Source: an uncultured Streptococcus sp. | GTDB taxonomy: Bacteria; Bacillota; Bacilli; Lactobacillales; Streptococcaceae | Assembly: GCA_934196125.1 (NCBI GenBank) | Contig: CAKPVT010000051.1 | Location: 1-9,966, forward strand | Length of the DNA: 9,966 bases | Direction: 5' to 3' | Shown here: piece by piece, positions 1 through 6,828 of the stretch | Position numbering within the stretch: position 1 is the first letter of the stretch | How the letters are laid out: each line of letters begins with the position of its first letter | The notes under the pieces: generated by a model | What the model was told of the DNA's origin: nothing | The model's input: only the letters and a program-made list of their open reading frames with translations | Databases searched by the model: none | Made by a program: the position numbers and the translations under genes

Positions 1-35
1 GGACTTAGTCCTGTGCAATACAGAACTAAATCCTT
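1..35 (-). terminator. Hairpin inside the IS end, possible terminator for murT-gatD transcripts
   Basis: Arms at 1-14 and 20-33, extended by the AA/TT pairs seen in the complete right-hand copy, flank a 5-nt loop. Read on the minus strand, the way gatD transcripts would enter the element, the stem pairs fully with two G-U wobbles. On the plus strand those positions are C-A mismatches. No other terminator-like structure is present between the gatD stop and the element. Whether a U-run follows cannot be seen because the window ends here. A terminator role is inference. Confidence 0.4.
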
Positions 36-42
36 TCACTAA
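1..42 (+). CDS. IS3-family transposase OrfB, last 13 codons (partial)
   Basis: Frame 1 reads GLSPVQYRTKSFH followed by TAA at 40-42. The LSPVQYR tail is the conserved C-terminus of the DDE transposase OrfB of IS3-family elements, which cuts and joins the element's ends. The catalytic part lies outside the window. The gene points into the window and converges with gatD on the opposite strand. The fragment is too short to name the exact element. Confidence 0.85.
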   Translation, partial: GLSPVQYRTKSFH

Positions 43-95
43 TATTTTTTGTCCAACTTTTTGGGGTCAGTACATAAACTGCAATCCTTTTTAGG

Positions 96-884
96 TTATT
101 TTTCAAATTCGGCTTTACTTTTAGTATCGGCATACTCTTCGGCGACTTCTTTTGAAAGAATGTCATCGTAACTTGATAGTGTAATACTAGAACCGTATTT
201 ATTTTTTAGAGCTGTTGTCACTAGGCGGTAAGCAAGGTTGGCATTACGTGAGAGGATAGGTCCGTGGAAGTAGCTGCCATAGACATTTTTATAATGAACA
301 CCTTCAGTGCCGTCCTCTTTGTTGTTACCATTTCCGTAAACGCAGATACCAAGTGGTTTTTCGTCATCAGACAAGAATGTTCGACCTTGATGATTTTCAA
401 AACCATAGTAAGTTTCGTTAAATTCATCGTTATGAATTTTGATATCTCCGATGAAACGATTGTTTTCTTGGTTGAGGGTGTAATGTCCCATAACACCAAT
501 ACCATTGATTTTTTCACCATTGGCTTGAATATAGTATTGACCGAGGAATTGGAAACCACCACAGATAGCCAGAATAACTTTGTCTTTGTTGATGAAGTCA
601 GCAATGGCTTCTTTCTTACTTGGAAGGTCTTTGGCGACAATAGTTTGTTCATAGTCTTGACCACCACCAAAGAAAACCATATCGTAGTAGTCAGCATCAA
701 AGGTATCCCCTAATGAAACAATGTCAAAGGTCATTTTAGCTCCAAGCTTTTCACCGACATATTTTATCATGAGGATATTACCATTGTCACCGTAGGTATT
801 CATCAGATTGCCGTAAAGGTGGGCAACGTTTAATTCATAGTTGTAATCTTTTGTGTTAGGAGATTGTAGCGAAGTGTAAGTCAT
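96..884 (-). CDS. gatD: GatD, glutamine amidotransferase subunit of the lipid II isoglutaminyl synthase
   Basis: The 262-residue protein is a class I (triad) glutamine amidotransferase. It hydrolyses glutamine and passes ammonia to MurT, which converts D-glutamate at position 2 of the lipid II stem peptide to D-isoglutamine in the cytoplasm. The nucleophile elbow ILAICGGFQ places the catalytic Cys at residue 108, with GGGQD at 73-77. The motif YFHGPIL puts the catalytic His at 207; these match the Cys94/His189 pair described for S. aureus GatD. It ends in EFEK and looks full length. The start ATG (884-882) lies one base after the murT stop codon, and the ribosome binding site AAGGAG is inside the end of murT, so the two are translationally coupled. 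An IS end lies 21 bp past the stop, so the native terminator is missing or displaced. Confidence 0.96.
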   Translation of the reverse strand: MTYTSLQSPNTKDYNYELNVAHLYGNLMNTYGDNGNILMIKYVGEKLGAKMTFDIVSLGDTFDADYYDMVFFGGGQDYEQTIVAKDLPSKKEAIADFINKDKVILAICGGFQFLGQYYIQANGEKINGIGVMGHYTLNQENNRFIGDIKIHNDEFNETYYGFENHQGRTFLSDDEKPLGICVYGNGNNKEDGTEGVHYKNVYGSYFHGPILSRNANLAYRLVTTALKNKYGSSITLSSYDDILSKEVAEEYADTKSKAEFEK

Positions 885-885
885 T

Positions 886-2229
886 TTAATTCATCTCCTT
901 TCCAACGGCATGGCGACTAGCTAGAATTTCTCGGAATTGCAACATAGCGGTATAAGTTGCAAGGATATAGGCGTGCTCAGTTGTTTGTGATTCAATTAAT
1001 GCCATAATATCCTCGAGACTTTCAGCTTCGGTGATGTTGTTTTCATCGTAGCCTGTCACACGCAAACGACGAGCGATTTCAGAATGACGAACACCGCCTG
1101 CAAATGCTTGAGGAATATCCATATCTAAAACAGCCTCGAAGTTAGCATCCCAAATCCAACTGGTATCAATTCCGTCAGCGTAATTGGCATTGAGTAGGAC
1201 AGAAAGTGTAAATGGATAAGGGGCTAATTTTATCATATCAAGAGCTTGGTTAGCACCAACTGGGTTTTTGATAAGAACCAAAGTACAAGACTTATCACCG
1301 ATTTTGAAGGTTTCTTGACGTCCAAAGACTGCACGGCTCTTGTCAAAACCAGCTTTGATTTTTTCAGGAGAAACTCCAAAGAACTCAGCTACAGACACGG
1401 CTGCAAGGGCGTTATAGATATTGTAAAGACCACCGACGTTAATCTTGTAGTCTTGCCCATCGATGACAAATTCAGATGTAGTGTTTGTGATTTTTGTCAA
1501 GTCTGTCAAAGCATAATCAAGTTTTGGACGGTGGAAACTGCAATTTTCACAAACGTAATCACCAAGGTTTGCATAGGTGTTCAATTTGTATTTTAGAATT
1601 TGCTGACATTGTGGACACAAAATTCCTTCGGTATTATAGTGTGCGAGTTCTGGAGTGTGTTTTTTAGTGTCAAAGCCATAATATTTAACAGGATTTACCA
1701 CGTTTGTAGAATTGAAAAGTGGGCTGTCTCCGTTGGCTAAGATTGTTGCTGTTGGAGCTTTGGCAGCACCGTCTAAAATCATTTGGTAAGTGGTGTAAAT
1801 TTCACCGTAACGGTCCATTTGGTCACGGAAAATATTGGTGAATACAAAGAGACTTGGTGTGATGTATTCTGTTATTTTTGGCAGACTAGCTTCGTCGATT
1901 TCAAGCACGGCAATTTTTTTACCAGATTTGGCTTTTTTGGCTGTCAAGAAAGTTGAAGTAATCCCAGTAATCATATTGGCACCGCTTGTATTTGTGACGA
2001 TTTCACCAAAAGCTTCACGTAAAATCCCAACTGTAAGAGCAGTGGTCAAAGTTTTACCGTTTGTTCCTGTTACCACAACGATTTCATAATCTTTAGCGAT
2101 AGTGTCTAAAATATCTTTGTCGAATTTGAGGGCGATTTTTCCAGGCAAGGTTGAGCCACGTCCCATTTTTGAAAGGACAAAGTGAGCGGACTTCCCAGCT
2201 GTGATTCCCATAAGTGTGTTTACTTTCAT
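886..2229 (-). CDS. murT: MurT, Mur-ligase-like subunit of the lipid II isoglutaminyl synthase
   Basis: MurT is the ATP-dependent ligase subunit that, with GatD, amidates the alpha-carboxyl of D-Glu in lipid II, a step reported as essential in pneumococcus and S. aureus. Counting from the ATG at 2229 the protein has 447 residues. The P-loop GTNGKT lies at 55-60. A four-Cys zinc ribbon characteristic of MurT (CPQC at 205-208, CENC at 227-230) interrupts the central domain. The C-terminal Mur ligase domain carries ADGIDTSWIWD near 351-361, which includes the Asp thought to complete the GatD triad. The ATG at 2229 was chosen because MKVNTLMGITAG aligns with the known streptococcal N-terminus. 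The frame is open up to a TTG at 2247, but that overlaps the -10 box. There is no Shine-Dalgarno before the ATG, and the -10 TACAAT is only 6 nt upstream, so the mRNA may be leaderless. Confidence 0.95.
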   Translation of the reverse strand: MKVNTLMGITAGKSAHFVLSKMGRGSTLPGKIALKFDKDILDTIAKDYEIVVVTGTNGKTLTTALTVGILREAFGEIVTNTSGANMITGITSTFLTAKKAKSGKKIAVLEIDEASLPKITEYITPSLFVFTNIFRDQMDRYGEIYTTYQMILDGAAKAPTATILANGDSPLFNSTNVVNPVKYYGFDTKKHTPELAHYNTEGILCPQCQQILKYKLNTYANLGDYVCENCSFHRPKLDYALTDLTKITNTTSEFVIDGQDYKINVGGLYNIYNALAAVSVAEFFGVSPEKIKAGFDKSRAVFGRQETFKIGDKSCTLVLIKNPVGANQALDMIKLAPYPFTLSVLLNANYADGIDTSWIWDANFEAVLDMDIPQAFAGGVRHSEIARRLRVTGYDENNITEAESLEDIMALIESQTTEHAYILATYTAMLQFREILASRHAVGKEMN

Positions 2230-2235
2230 AGAAAT

Positions 2236-2244
2236 ATTGTACCA
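2236..2244 (-). promoter_or_regulatory. Extended -10 promoter of murT-gatD
   Basis: On the minus strand the sequence TGGTACAAT (TGn plus TACAAT) ends 6 nt before the murT ATG. No convincing -35 hexamer lies 16-18 bp upstream (TATTAG/TTATTA at best), as is common for extended -10 promoters. Transcription would start at or within a base or two of the A of the ATG. Confidence 0.65.
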
Positions 2245-2284
2245 CAAAAAGATATATTCTAATAAAGAAAATCTGTTTTAAACG

Positions 2285-2293
2285 TGGTATAAT
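2285..2293 (+). promoter_or_regulatory. Extended -10 promoter of cdaA-cdaR-glmM
   Basis: TGGTATAAT is a perfect TATAAT box preceded by TGn. The predicted start is near 2299-2300, leaving a leader of about 35 nt with a weak AAGAGA ribosome binding site (2322-2327) before the cdaA ATG. The -35 position (about 2265-2270, AAGAAA) is poor. The box mirrors that of murT, and the two promoters stand back to back. Confidence 0.75.
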
Positions 2294-2334
2294 AGAAAGG
2301 TAGTTTTAATTAGTTAGAGAAAAGAGATGCATAT

Positions 2335-3183
2335 ATGAGTAATTTTACGGCTATTGATGCTAAATTTTGGGCAACTTTAGTTGAAAAACCATGGACAATT
2401 GTCGTTCACATTTTGGATATTTTAATTGTTGCGTATTTTATTTATCGTTTAATCAAAGCCCTTGTGGGTACGAAAATCATGTCCTTGATTCAAGGGGTCG
2501 TGTTCTTCATTTTACTAAAGTTTGTAGCTGAATGGATTGGCTTTACGACGATTACTTACTTGATGAATCAAGTCATCACTTACGGTGTTATTGCGGGTGT
2601 GGTTATCTTTGCTCCTGAAATTCGTTCTGGTCTTGAGAAATTTGGCCGTTCAACACAAGTTTTCCTACAAACACAGCAAGTGAGTGACGAGGAAAAGTTG
2701 GTTGAAGCACTGGTGAAATCGGTGGCTTACATGAGTCCGCGTAAGATTGGGGCTTTAATCTCAATTGAACGCACGCAAACTTTGCAGGAATATATTTCAA
2801 CAGGGCTTCCTTTGGATGCGGATATTTCAAGTCAGTTATTGATTAATATTTTCATTCCAAATACGCCTTTGCATGACGGTGCTGTCATTATCAGAGGCAA
2901 TAAAATTGCGACGGCTTGTTCTTATCTTCCTTTGTCAGAATCAATGGCGATTTCAAAAGAATTTGGGACACGTCACCGCGCAGCGATTGGTCTGTCAGAG
3001 AATTCTGATGCCTTAACGATTGTTGTTTCAGAAGAAACAGGTGGTATTTCAATTACGTCAAAAGGTGAATTTTTATACGATTTGACCAAAGAAAACTTTG
3101 AAGTTATTCTTCGAACACAATTAATCACAGAAGTAGAGGAAGAAGAACACTGGTATCATAAGATTTGGAGGAAGAAACAATGA
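2335..3183 (+). CDS. cdaA: CdaA (DacA), membrane-bound diadenylate cyclase
   Basis: This 282-residue enzyme condenses two ATP into cyclic di-AMP at the inner face of the membrane. c-di-AMP controls potassium and osmolyte uptake and cell-wall homeostasis. Three hydrophobic helices lie at about 21-41, 47-64 and 77-94, followed by a linker helix and the DAC (DisA_N) domain from about 100 to 260. The signature motifs are present: DGA at 181-183 (NTPLHDGAVI) and RHR at 213-215 (FGTRHRAAIG). The start agrees with the usual streptococcal N-terminus, in which a short lead precedes the PWTIV helix. The stop codon overlaps the start of cdaR (ATGA), indicating coupled translation. The gene is first in the conserved cdaA-cdaR-glmM unit, whose products interact. 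Nothing in it looks damaged. Confidence 0.97.
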   Translation: MSNFTAIDAKFWATLVEKPWTIVVHILDILIVAYFIYRLIKALVGTKIMSLIQGVVFFILLKFVAEWIGFTTITYLMNQVITYGVIAGVVIFAPEIRSGLEKFGRSTQVFLQTQQVSDEEKLVEALVKSVAYMSPRKIGALISIERTQTLQEYISTGLPLDADISSQLLINIFIPNTPLHDGAVIIRGNKIATACSYLPLSESMAISKEFGTRHRAAIGLSENSDALTIVVSEETGGISITSKGEFLYDLTKENFEVILRTQLITEVEEEEHWYHKIWRKKQ

Positions 3184-3881
3184 AGAAATTTTTCAATGGT
3201 CAATTTTGGTTGGTTATTGTATCCATTGTCTTTTCCGTTTTCCTATTTTTAACAGCCGCATCAAGTAATTACACACGGACAAGCTCGCAAGTATCGTGGG
3301 CAACAGAAACTTATACTCATACTTTGGAGAATGTTCCCATTGATATTAAATATGATACTGATAAGTATTTTATTAGTGGTTATTCTTATGAAACAGAGGT
3401 TTATCTGACATCGATTAATCGTGTCAAATTGGATTCTGAGATTAATAGTGATACAAGAAGTTTTAAGGTAGTAGCTGATTTGACAAACTTGGGTGAGGGG
3501 ACACAGACCGTTCCTTTGCAAGTGACAGATTTGCCGTCAGGGGTTACAGCGACAGTTTCACCAAGTAGCATTTCAGTAACAATCGGTAAAAAGAAAACAA
3601 AAACATTTGAAGTTCAAGGTGAAGTAGATTCTAGTCAATTGGCTACTGGCTATGAGTTGAAAAAAGTTTCGACAAATATTTCTGAAGTTGAAGTTACAAG
3701 TTCGGAATCAATTATTGACCAAATTGACCATGTGGTTGCTAAATTGCCAGAAACAGAAGTGTTGGACAGTAATTACAGTGGACGCGTAGCCTTGCAGGCT
3801 GTGGCAGCAGACGGCACAATTTTAGCTAGTGCTATCACCCCTTCGAAAGCCAAATTAGAAGTGACCGTGAAAAAAAATTGA
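3180..3881 (+). CDS. cdaR: CdaR (YbbR-domain regulator of CdaA), N-terminal part cut short by a frameshift
   Basis: CdaR is a membrane-anchored extracytoplasmic protein with YbbR repeats that binds CdaA and tunes c-di-AMP synthesis. The start ATG overlaps the cdaA stop, and GGAGG lies about 8 nt upstream. A further in-frame ATG at 3165 is inside cdaA and precedes that site, so it is rejected. Residues 9-27 form one membrane anchor, and the rest is beta-rich YbbR repeat sequence predicted outside the membrane. This frame stops at TGA 3879-3881, directly after a run of eight A (3870-3877). The next YbbR repeat (KTVPVTVKTTGE) continues without interruption in the -1 frame at 3878-4102. One extra A would join them into a protein of about 307 residues (VTVKKKLTKTVPV), close to what I expect for streptococcal CdaR. 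The 233-residue product as written lacks the last repeat. Confidence 0.9.
   Translation: MKKFFNGQFWLVIVSIVFSVFLFLTAASSNYTRTSSQVSWATETYTHTLENVPIDIKYDTDKYFISGYSYETEVYLTSINRVKLDSEINSDTRSFKVVADLTNLGEGTQTVPLQVTDLPSGVTATVSPSSISVTIGKKKTKTFEVQGEVDSSQLATGYELKKVSTNISEVEVTSSESIIDQIDHVVAKLPETEVLDSNYSGRVALQAVAADGTILASAITPSKAKLEVTVKKN
3870..3877 (+). other. A8 homopolymer at the cdaR frameshift
   Basis: Eight consecutive A follow GTG and precede TTGACA. With nine A the two cdaR frames join. Runs of this length are prone to replication slippage, RNA polymerase slippage and sequencing error, and the sequence alone does not tell these apart. Confidence 0.85.
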
Positions 3882-4102
3882 CAAAAACAGTTCCAGTAAC
3901 TGTGAAAACAACAGGAGAGATGAGTGATAAAATCTCTGACATTTCATACAAATTAAGCCAAAGCCAAGTAACGATTTCTGGTAGTCAGGATGCTTTGGAT
4001 GCGGTGGATGAAGTTGTTGCTAATGTTACAAAAGACACAAGTGTCAGCGTGAATTTATCAGCAAATAATGTGACTGTTCAGTTGACAGTAACGAAAAACT
4101 AA
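3878..4102 (+). pseudogene. cdaR: C-terminal YbbR repeat of CdaR, displaced into the -1 frame
   Basis: This stretch of 74 residues (TKTVPVTVKTTGE to the end, VTVQLTVTKN) is the last YbbR repeat of CdaR. It continues the sequence pattern of the preceding gene but lies one frame back. Its only possible start at the join is TTG 3878, which overlaps the TGA stop and has no ribosome binding site. It has no signal peptide or anchor of its own, so it is unlikely to be an independent gene. It may be expressed only if transcription slips on the A8 run or if the base call is wrong. Confidence 0.85.
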
Positions 4103-4134
4103 TAGATAATAGCAAAGACTATATATTAATGAAA

Positions 4135-4163
4135 TTTTAAGATGAAAATGTGAATTTTATAAT
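4135..4163 (+). promoter_or_regulatory. Possible weak promoter for glmM
   Basis: A perfect TATAAT at 4158-4163 is preceded 17 bp upstream by a poor -35 (TTTTAA, 4135-4140). The 133-bp gap before glmM is AT-rich, so chance matches are likely. It would let glmM be expressed apart from cdaA-cdaR, of which it is otherwise the last gene. Confidence 0.35.
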
Positions 4164-4206
4164 GCAACTATTATTTTAGATTATCTTAGGAAATGAATTT
4201 AGTAAT

Positions 4207-4226
4207 GGAGGAAGCGATTTTTCGCT
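4207..4226 (+). promoter_or_regulatory. glmM ribosome binding site followed by a small hairpin
   Basis: A strong GGAGGA (4207-4212) lies 23 nt before the glmM ATG, which is too far for normal use. The gap contains AGCGA (4213-4217), loop TTTT and TCGCT (4222-4226), a perfect 5-bp stem. Folding it removes 14 nt and leaves about 9 nt between site and start. The same bases also encode a 7-codon ORF (MEEAIFR) from ATG 4205 to TAG 4226-4228. Confidence 0.5.
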
Positions 4227-4235
4227 AGTAGAATA

Positions 4236-5588
4236 ATGGGAAAATATTTTGGTACAGATGGTGTTCGTGGAGAAGCAAATGTCGAATTGACACCTGAATT
4301 GGCGTTTAAATTGGGACGTTTTGGTGGCTATGTTCTTAGTCAGCATGAAGCAGGACGTCCAAAAGTATTTGTAGCACGTGACACACGTATTTCAGGAGAA
4401 TTGTTGGAATCTGCCTTGGTTGCTGGGCTTCTTTCTGTTGGGATTGAAGTTTACAAGCTAGGTGTTCTAGCAACTCCAGGGGTATCTTACCTAGTTCGTA
4501 CAGAAAATGCGAGCGCTGGTGTCATGATTTCAGCTAGTCACAATCCTGCATTGGATAATGGGATTAAATTCTTCGGTGGCGATGGTTTTAAATTGGCTGA
4601 TGACCAAGAAGACGAAATCGAAGCATTACTTGACGCTCCAGAAGATACGCTTCCACGTCCTTCAGCTGAAGGTTTAGGAACATTAGTTGACTATCCAGAA
4701 GGACTTCGTAAATACGAAAAATTTCTTGTTTCAACAGGTGTTAGCTTGGAAGGGATGAAAGTTGCCCTTGATACCGCTAACGGAGCTGCTTCTGTATCAG
4801 CGCGTGATGTTTTCTTGGATTTGGATGCTGATATTACTGTTATCGGTGAAAAACCAGACGGTCTTAACATCAATGATGGTGTTGGGTCAACTCACCCAGA
4901 ACAATTGCAAGAATTGGTTAAAGAATCTGGCGCAGCAGTTGGCTTGGCATTCGACGGTGATAGCGACCGTTTGATTGCTGTTGATGAAAATGGCGCCATT
5001 GTTGACGGTGATAAAGTTATGTACATTATCGGCAAATATTTATCAGAACGTGGACAATTAGCTCACAATACTATCGTTACAACGGTTATGTCGAATCTTG
5101 GTTTCCACAAGGCGCTTGACCGTGAAAGGATTAACAAAGCGATTACAGCAGTTGGTGACCGTTACGTTGTTGAAGAAATGCGTAAATCTGGTTACAACCT
5201 TGGTGGTGAACAATCAGGTCATGTTATCATCATGGACTATAACACAACAGGTGATGGTCAGTTAACGGCTATCCAATTGGCAAAAGTGATGAAAGAAACT
5301 GGTAAATCACTTTCTGAATTGGCTGCCGAAGTTACTATTTACCCACAAAAATTAGTGAATGTTCGTGTTGAAAATAGCATGAAGAGCAAAGCCATGGAAG
5401 TACCAGCTATCGCTGATATTATCAGCAAAATGGAAGCTGAAATGAATGGCAATGGTCGTATTTTAGTGCGTCCAAGTGGTACTGAACCGCTTCTTCGTGT
5501 CATGGCAGAAGCACCAACAGATGAAGAAGTAAGCTATTACGTGGATACCATTGCTGACGTTGTTCGTAAAGAAATCGGTATTGACTAA
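4236..5588 (+). CDS. glmM: GlmM, phosphoglucosamine mutase
   Basis: GlmM converts glucosamine-6-phosphate to glucosamine-1-phosphate in the cytoplasm, the committed route to UDP-GlcNAc for peptidoglycan and other glycans. The 450-residue protein is the usual length for the family. It starts with MGKYFGTDGVRG, has the phosphoserine loop ISASHNP with Ser101 as the phosphorylated residue, the metal-binding loop DGDSDR at 240-245, the sugar-binding GEQSGH at 324-329 and the phosphate-binding RPSGTEP at 412-418. In several Firmicutes GlmM binds the CdaA catalytic domain and inhibits it, which explains the conserved gene order. The start is fixed by the conserved N-terminus, although the ribosome binding site is unusually distant. 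A terminator follows 12 bp after the stop. Confidence 0.97.
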   Translation: MGKYFGTDGVRGEANVELTPELAFKLGRFGGYVLSQHEAGRPKVFVARDTRISGELLESALVAGLLSVGIEVYKLGVLATPGVSYLVRTENASAGVMISASHNPALDNGIKFFGGDGFKLADDQEDEIEALLDAPEDTLPRPSAEGLGTLVDYPEGLRKYEKFLVSTGVSLEGMKVALDTANGAASVSARDVFLDLDADITVIGEKPDGLNINDGVGSTHPEQLQELVKESGAAVGLAFDGDSDRLIAVDENGAIVDGDKVMYIIGKYLSERGQLAHNTIVTTVMSNLGFHKALDRERINKAITAVGDRYVVEEMRKSGYNLGGEQSGHVIIMDYNTTGDGQLTAIQLAKVMKETGKSLSELAAEVTIYPQKLVNVRVENSMKSKAMEVPAIADIISKMEAEMNGNGRILVRPSGTEPLLRVMAEAPTDEEVSYYVDTIADVVRKEIGID

Positions 5589-5600
5589 AATCATTTTCAT

Positions 5601-5644
5601 AAAAAGAGGAGTATGGGAAATGCGTTTTGCCTGCTCTTTTTCTT
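5601..5644 (+). terminator. Rho-independent terminator after glmM
   Basis: An 8-bp stem AAAAAGAG (5601-5608) with CTCTTTTT (5634-5641) encloses 25 nt that can partly pair internally (GGGAAA with TTTTGCC). The T-run forms the descending arm and is followed by CTTT. The long apical part makes it less ideal than a textbook terminator. It sits exactly where cdaA-cdaR-glmM should end. Confidence 0.6.
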
Positions 5645-5658
5645 TCGTAATAAAGTCA

Positions 5659-5687
5659 TTGGTTATCCTTCGTAAAAATGTTATAAT
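5659..5687 (+). promoter_or_regulatory. Extended -10 promoter of the hemW gene run
   Basis: TGTTATAAT (5679-5687) is TGn plus a perfect TATAAT. TTGGTT at 5659-5664 lies 17 bp upstream as a partial -35. The -10 ends only 6 nt before the hemW ATG, so the predicted transcript begins at about the A of the start codon. Confidence 0.75.
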
Positions 5688-5693
5688 AGCGTC

Positions 5694-6824
5694 ATGTTAA
5701 CAAAACCAACATCAGCTTATGTCCATATACCATTTTGTACGCAGATTTGTTATTATTGTGATTTTTCAAAAGTATTTATCAAAAATCAGCCTGTTGACGA
5801 TTATTTGCAGGCTCTTATTCATGAATTTGAGAGTTACGATATTAAACAATTGCGGACTTTATATATCGGAGGTGGAACGCCAACCTCAATTACCGCGCAG
5901 CAATTGGATTATTTGCTGACGAATTTGACAAAGCGTTTAGATTTGAGCGTATTAGAAGAATTTACCGTTGAAGCAAATCCTGGGGATTTGACGGATGACA
6001 AAATTGAAGTGTTGAAGAAATCTGCTGTTAATCGTGTGTCGCTTGGTGTTCAGACTTTTAATGACAAGCAATTAAAGAGAATTGGGCGTAGCCACAATGA
6101 AGCGCAAATTTATTCGACGATTGACCATTTGAAAACAGCAGGCTTTGACAATATTTCGATTGATTTAATTTATGCGCTTCCTGGTCAGACAATGGAAGAT
6201 GTTAAGGAAAATGTTGCTAAGGCGATAGCGCTGGATATTCCTCATTTGAGTTTGTATAGTTTGATTTTAGAACACCACACGGTTTTCATGAATAAAATGC
6301 GTCGTGGAAAATTGAATTTGCCTCAAGAGGACCTTGAGGCGGAAATGTTTGAGTACATTATTGCTGAATTGGAAGCTAATAGCTTTGAGCATTATGAAAT
6401 TTCTAATTTTACCAAGCCAGGTTTTGAAAGTCGTCATAATTTGATGTACTGGGATAATGCAGAATATTATGGTGTCGGTGCTGGGGCGTCTGGGTATTTA
6501 AATGGTGTTCGTTATCGTAACCGTGGGCCAATTCAACATTATTTAAAGGCTGTTTCTGAAGGAAATGCTAGGTTGTCAGAGGAAGTCTTGACTAAGGACG
6601 AAATGATGGAAGAAGAACTTTTCTTGGGCTTGCGTAAGAAATCTGGCGTTTCCATTGCAAAATTTGAAGAAAAGTTTGGCGTGTCTTTTGAAGAACGTTA
6701 TGGTCAGATCGTGACAGAACTTTGTCAGCAGCGGCTTTTGATACCAGATGATAAGGTGGTTCGAATGACTAAAAAAGGTCTCTTTTTAGGAGACACGGTA
6801 GCAGAGAGATTTATATTGGAGTAA
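5694..6824 (+). CDS. hemW: HemW, radical SAM heme-binding protein (coproporphyrinogen oxidase-like)
   Basis: HemW is a radical SAM protein that binds heme and is implicated in delivering it to target proteins. It is often misnamed oxygen-independent coproporphyrinogen III oxidase. Of 376 residues, CTQICYYC (Cys15, 19, 22) holds the [4Fe-4S] cluster. The fourth Cys of true HemN (CxxxCxxCxC) is replaced by Phe24, which favours HemW. GGGTP at 59-63 is the SAM-binding motif, and HNLMYW at 248-253 is the HemW heme motif. The C-terminal HemN-type domain ends TVAERFILE. The start matches the typical streptococcal N-terminus (KPTSAYVHIPFC). No Shine-Dalgarno precedes the ATG and the -10 box is 6 nt away, so a leaderless mRNA is likely. 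It begins the second gene run. Confidence 0.95.
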   Translation: MLTKPTSAYVHIPFCTQICYYCDFSKVFIKNQPVDDYLQALIHEFESYDIKQLRTLYIGGGTPTSITAQQLDYLLTNLTKRLDLSVLEEFTVEANPGDLTDDKIEVLKKSAVNRVSLGVQTFNDKQLKRIGRSHNEAQIYSTIDHLKTAGFDNISIDLIYALPGQTMEDVKENVAKAIALDIPHLSLYSLILEHHTVFMNKMRRGKLNLPQEDLEAEMFEYIIAELEANSFEHYEISNFTKPGFESRHNLMYWDNAEYYGVGAGASGYLNGVRYRNRGPIQHYLKAVSEGNARLSEEVLTKDEMMEEELFLGLRKKSGVSIAKFEEKFGVSFEERYGQIVTELCQQRLLIPDDKVVRMTKKGLFLGDTVAERFILE

Positions 6825-6828
6825 TGAC

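Larger units (their letters stand above)
1..74 (+). mobile_element. Right (3') end of an IS3-family insertion sequence, IS150 group
   Basis: The inner boundary reads GGGGTCAGTACA and its complement begins TGTACTGACCCC, followed by AAAAAGTTGGACA. This is the usual terminal inverted repeat of IS150-group (IS861-like) IS3 elements, with 5'-TG...CA-3' ends. It lies 32 nt beyond the stop of a transposase tail, so this is the downstream end and the element extends left out of the window. The same 74 bp occur inverted and without mismatch at 9891-9964. The boundary is 21 bp from the stop codon of gatD. Target-site duplication cannot be tested because the other end of the element is not visible. Confidence 0.85.

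Noticed and set aside
264..713. Plus-strand open frame of 149 codons
   Set aside because: It lies antisense within gatD, has no ribosome binding site or recognisable domain, and mirrors the codon pattern of the true gene.
1246..1596. Plus-strand open frame of 116 codons inside murT
   Set aside because: It is antisense to a conserved ligase domain, has no initiation signal and no family resemblance.
2230..2247. TTG start for murT six codons upstream of the ATG
   Set aside because: It would place the start inside the -10 hexamer region, has no ribosome binding site, and adds residues not expected at the MurT N-terminus.
3165..3179. ATG 3165 as the cdaR start
   Set aside because: It lies upstream of the GGAGG that serves the ATG at 3180, and it adds MEEET before the expected MKKFF membrane anchor.
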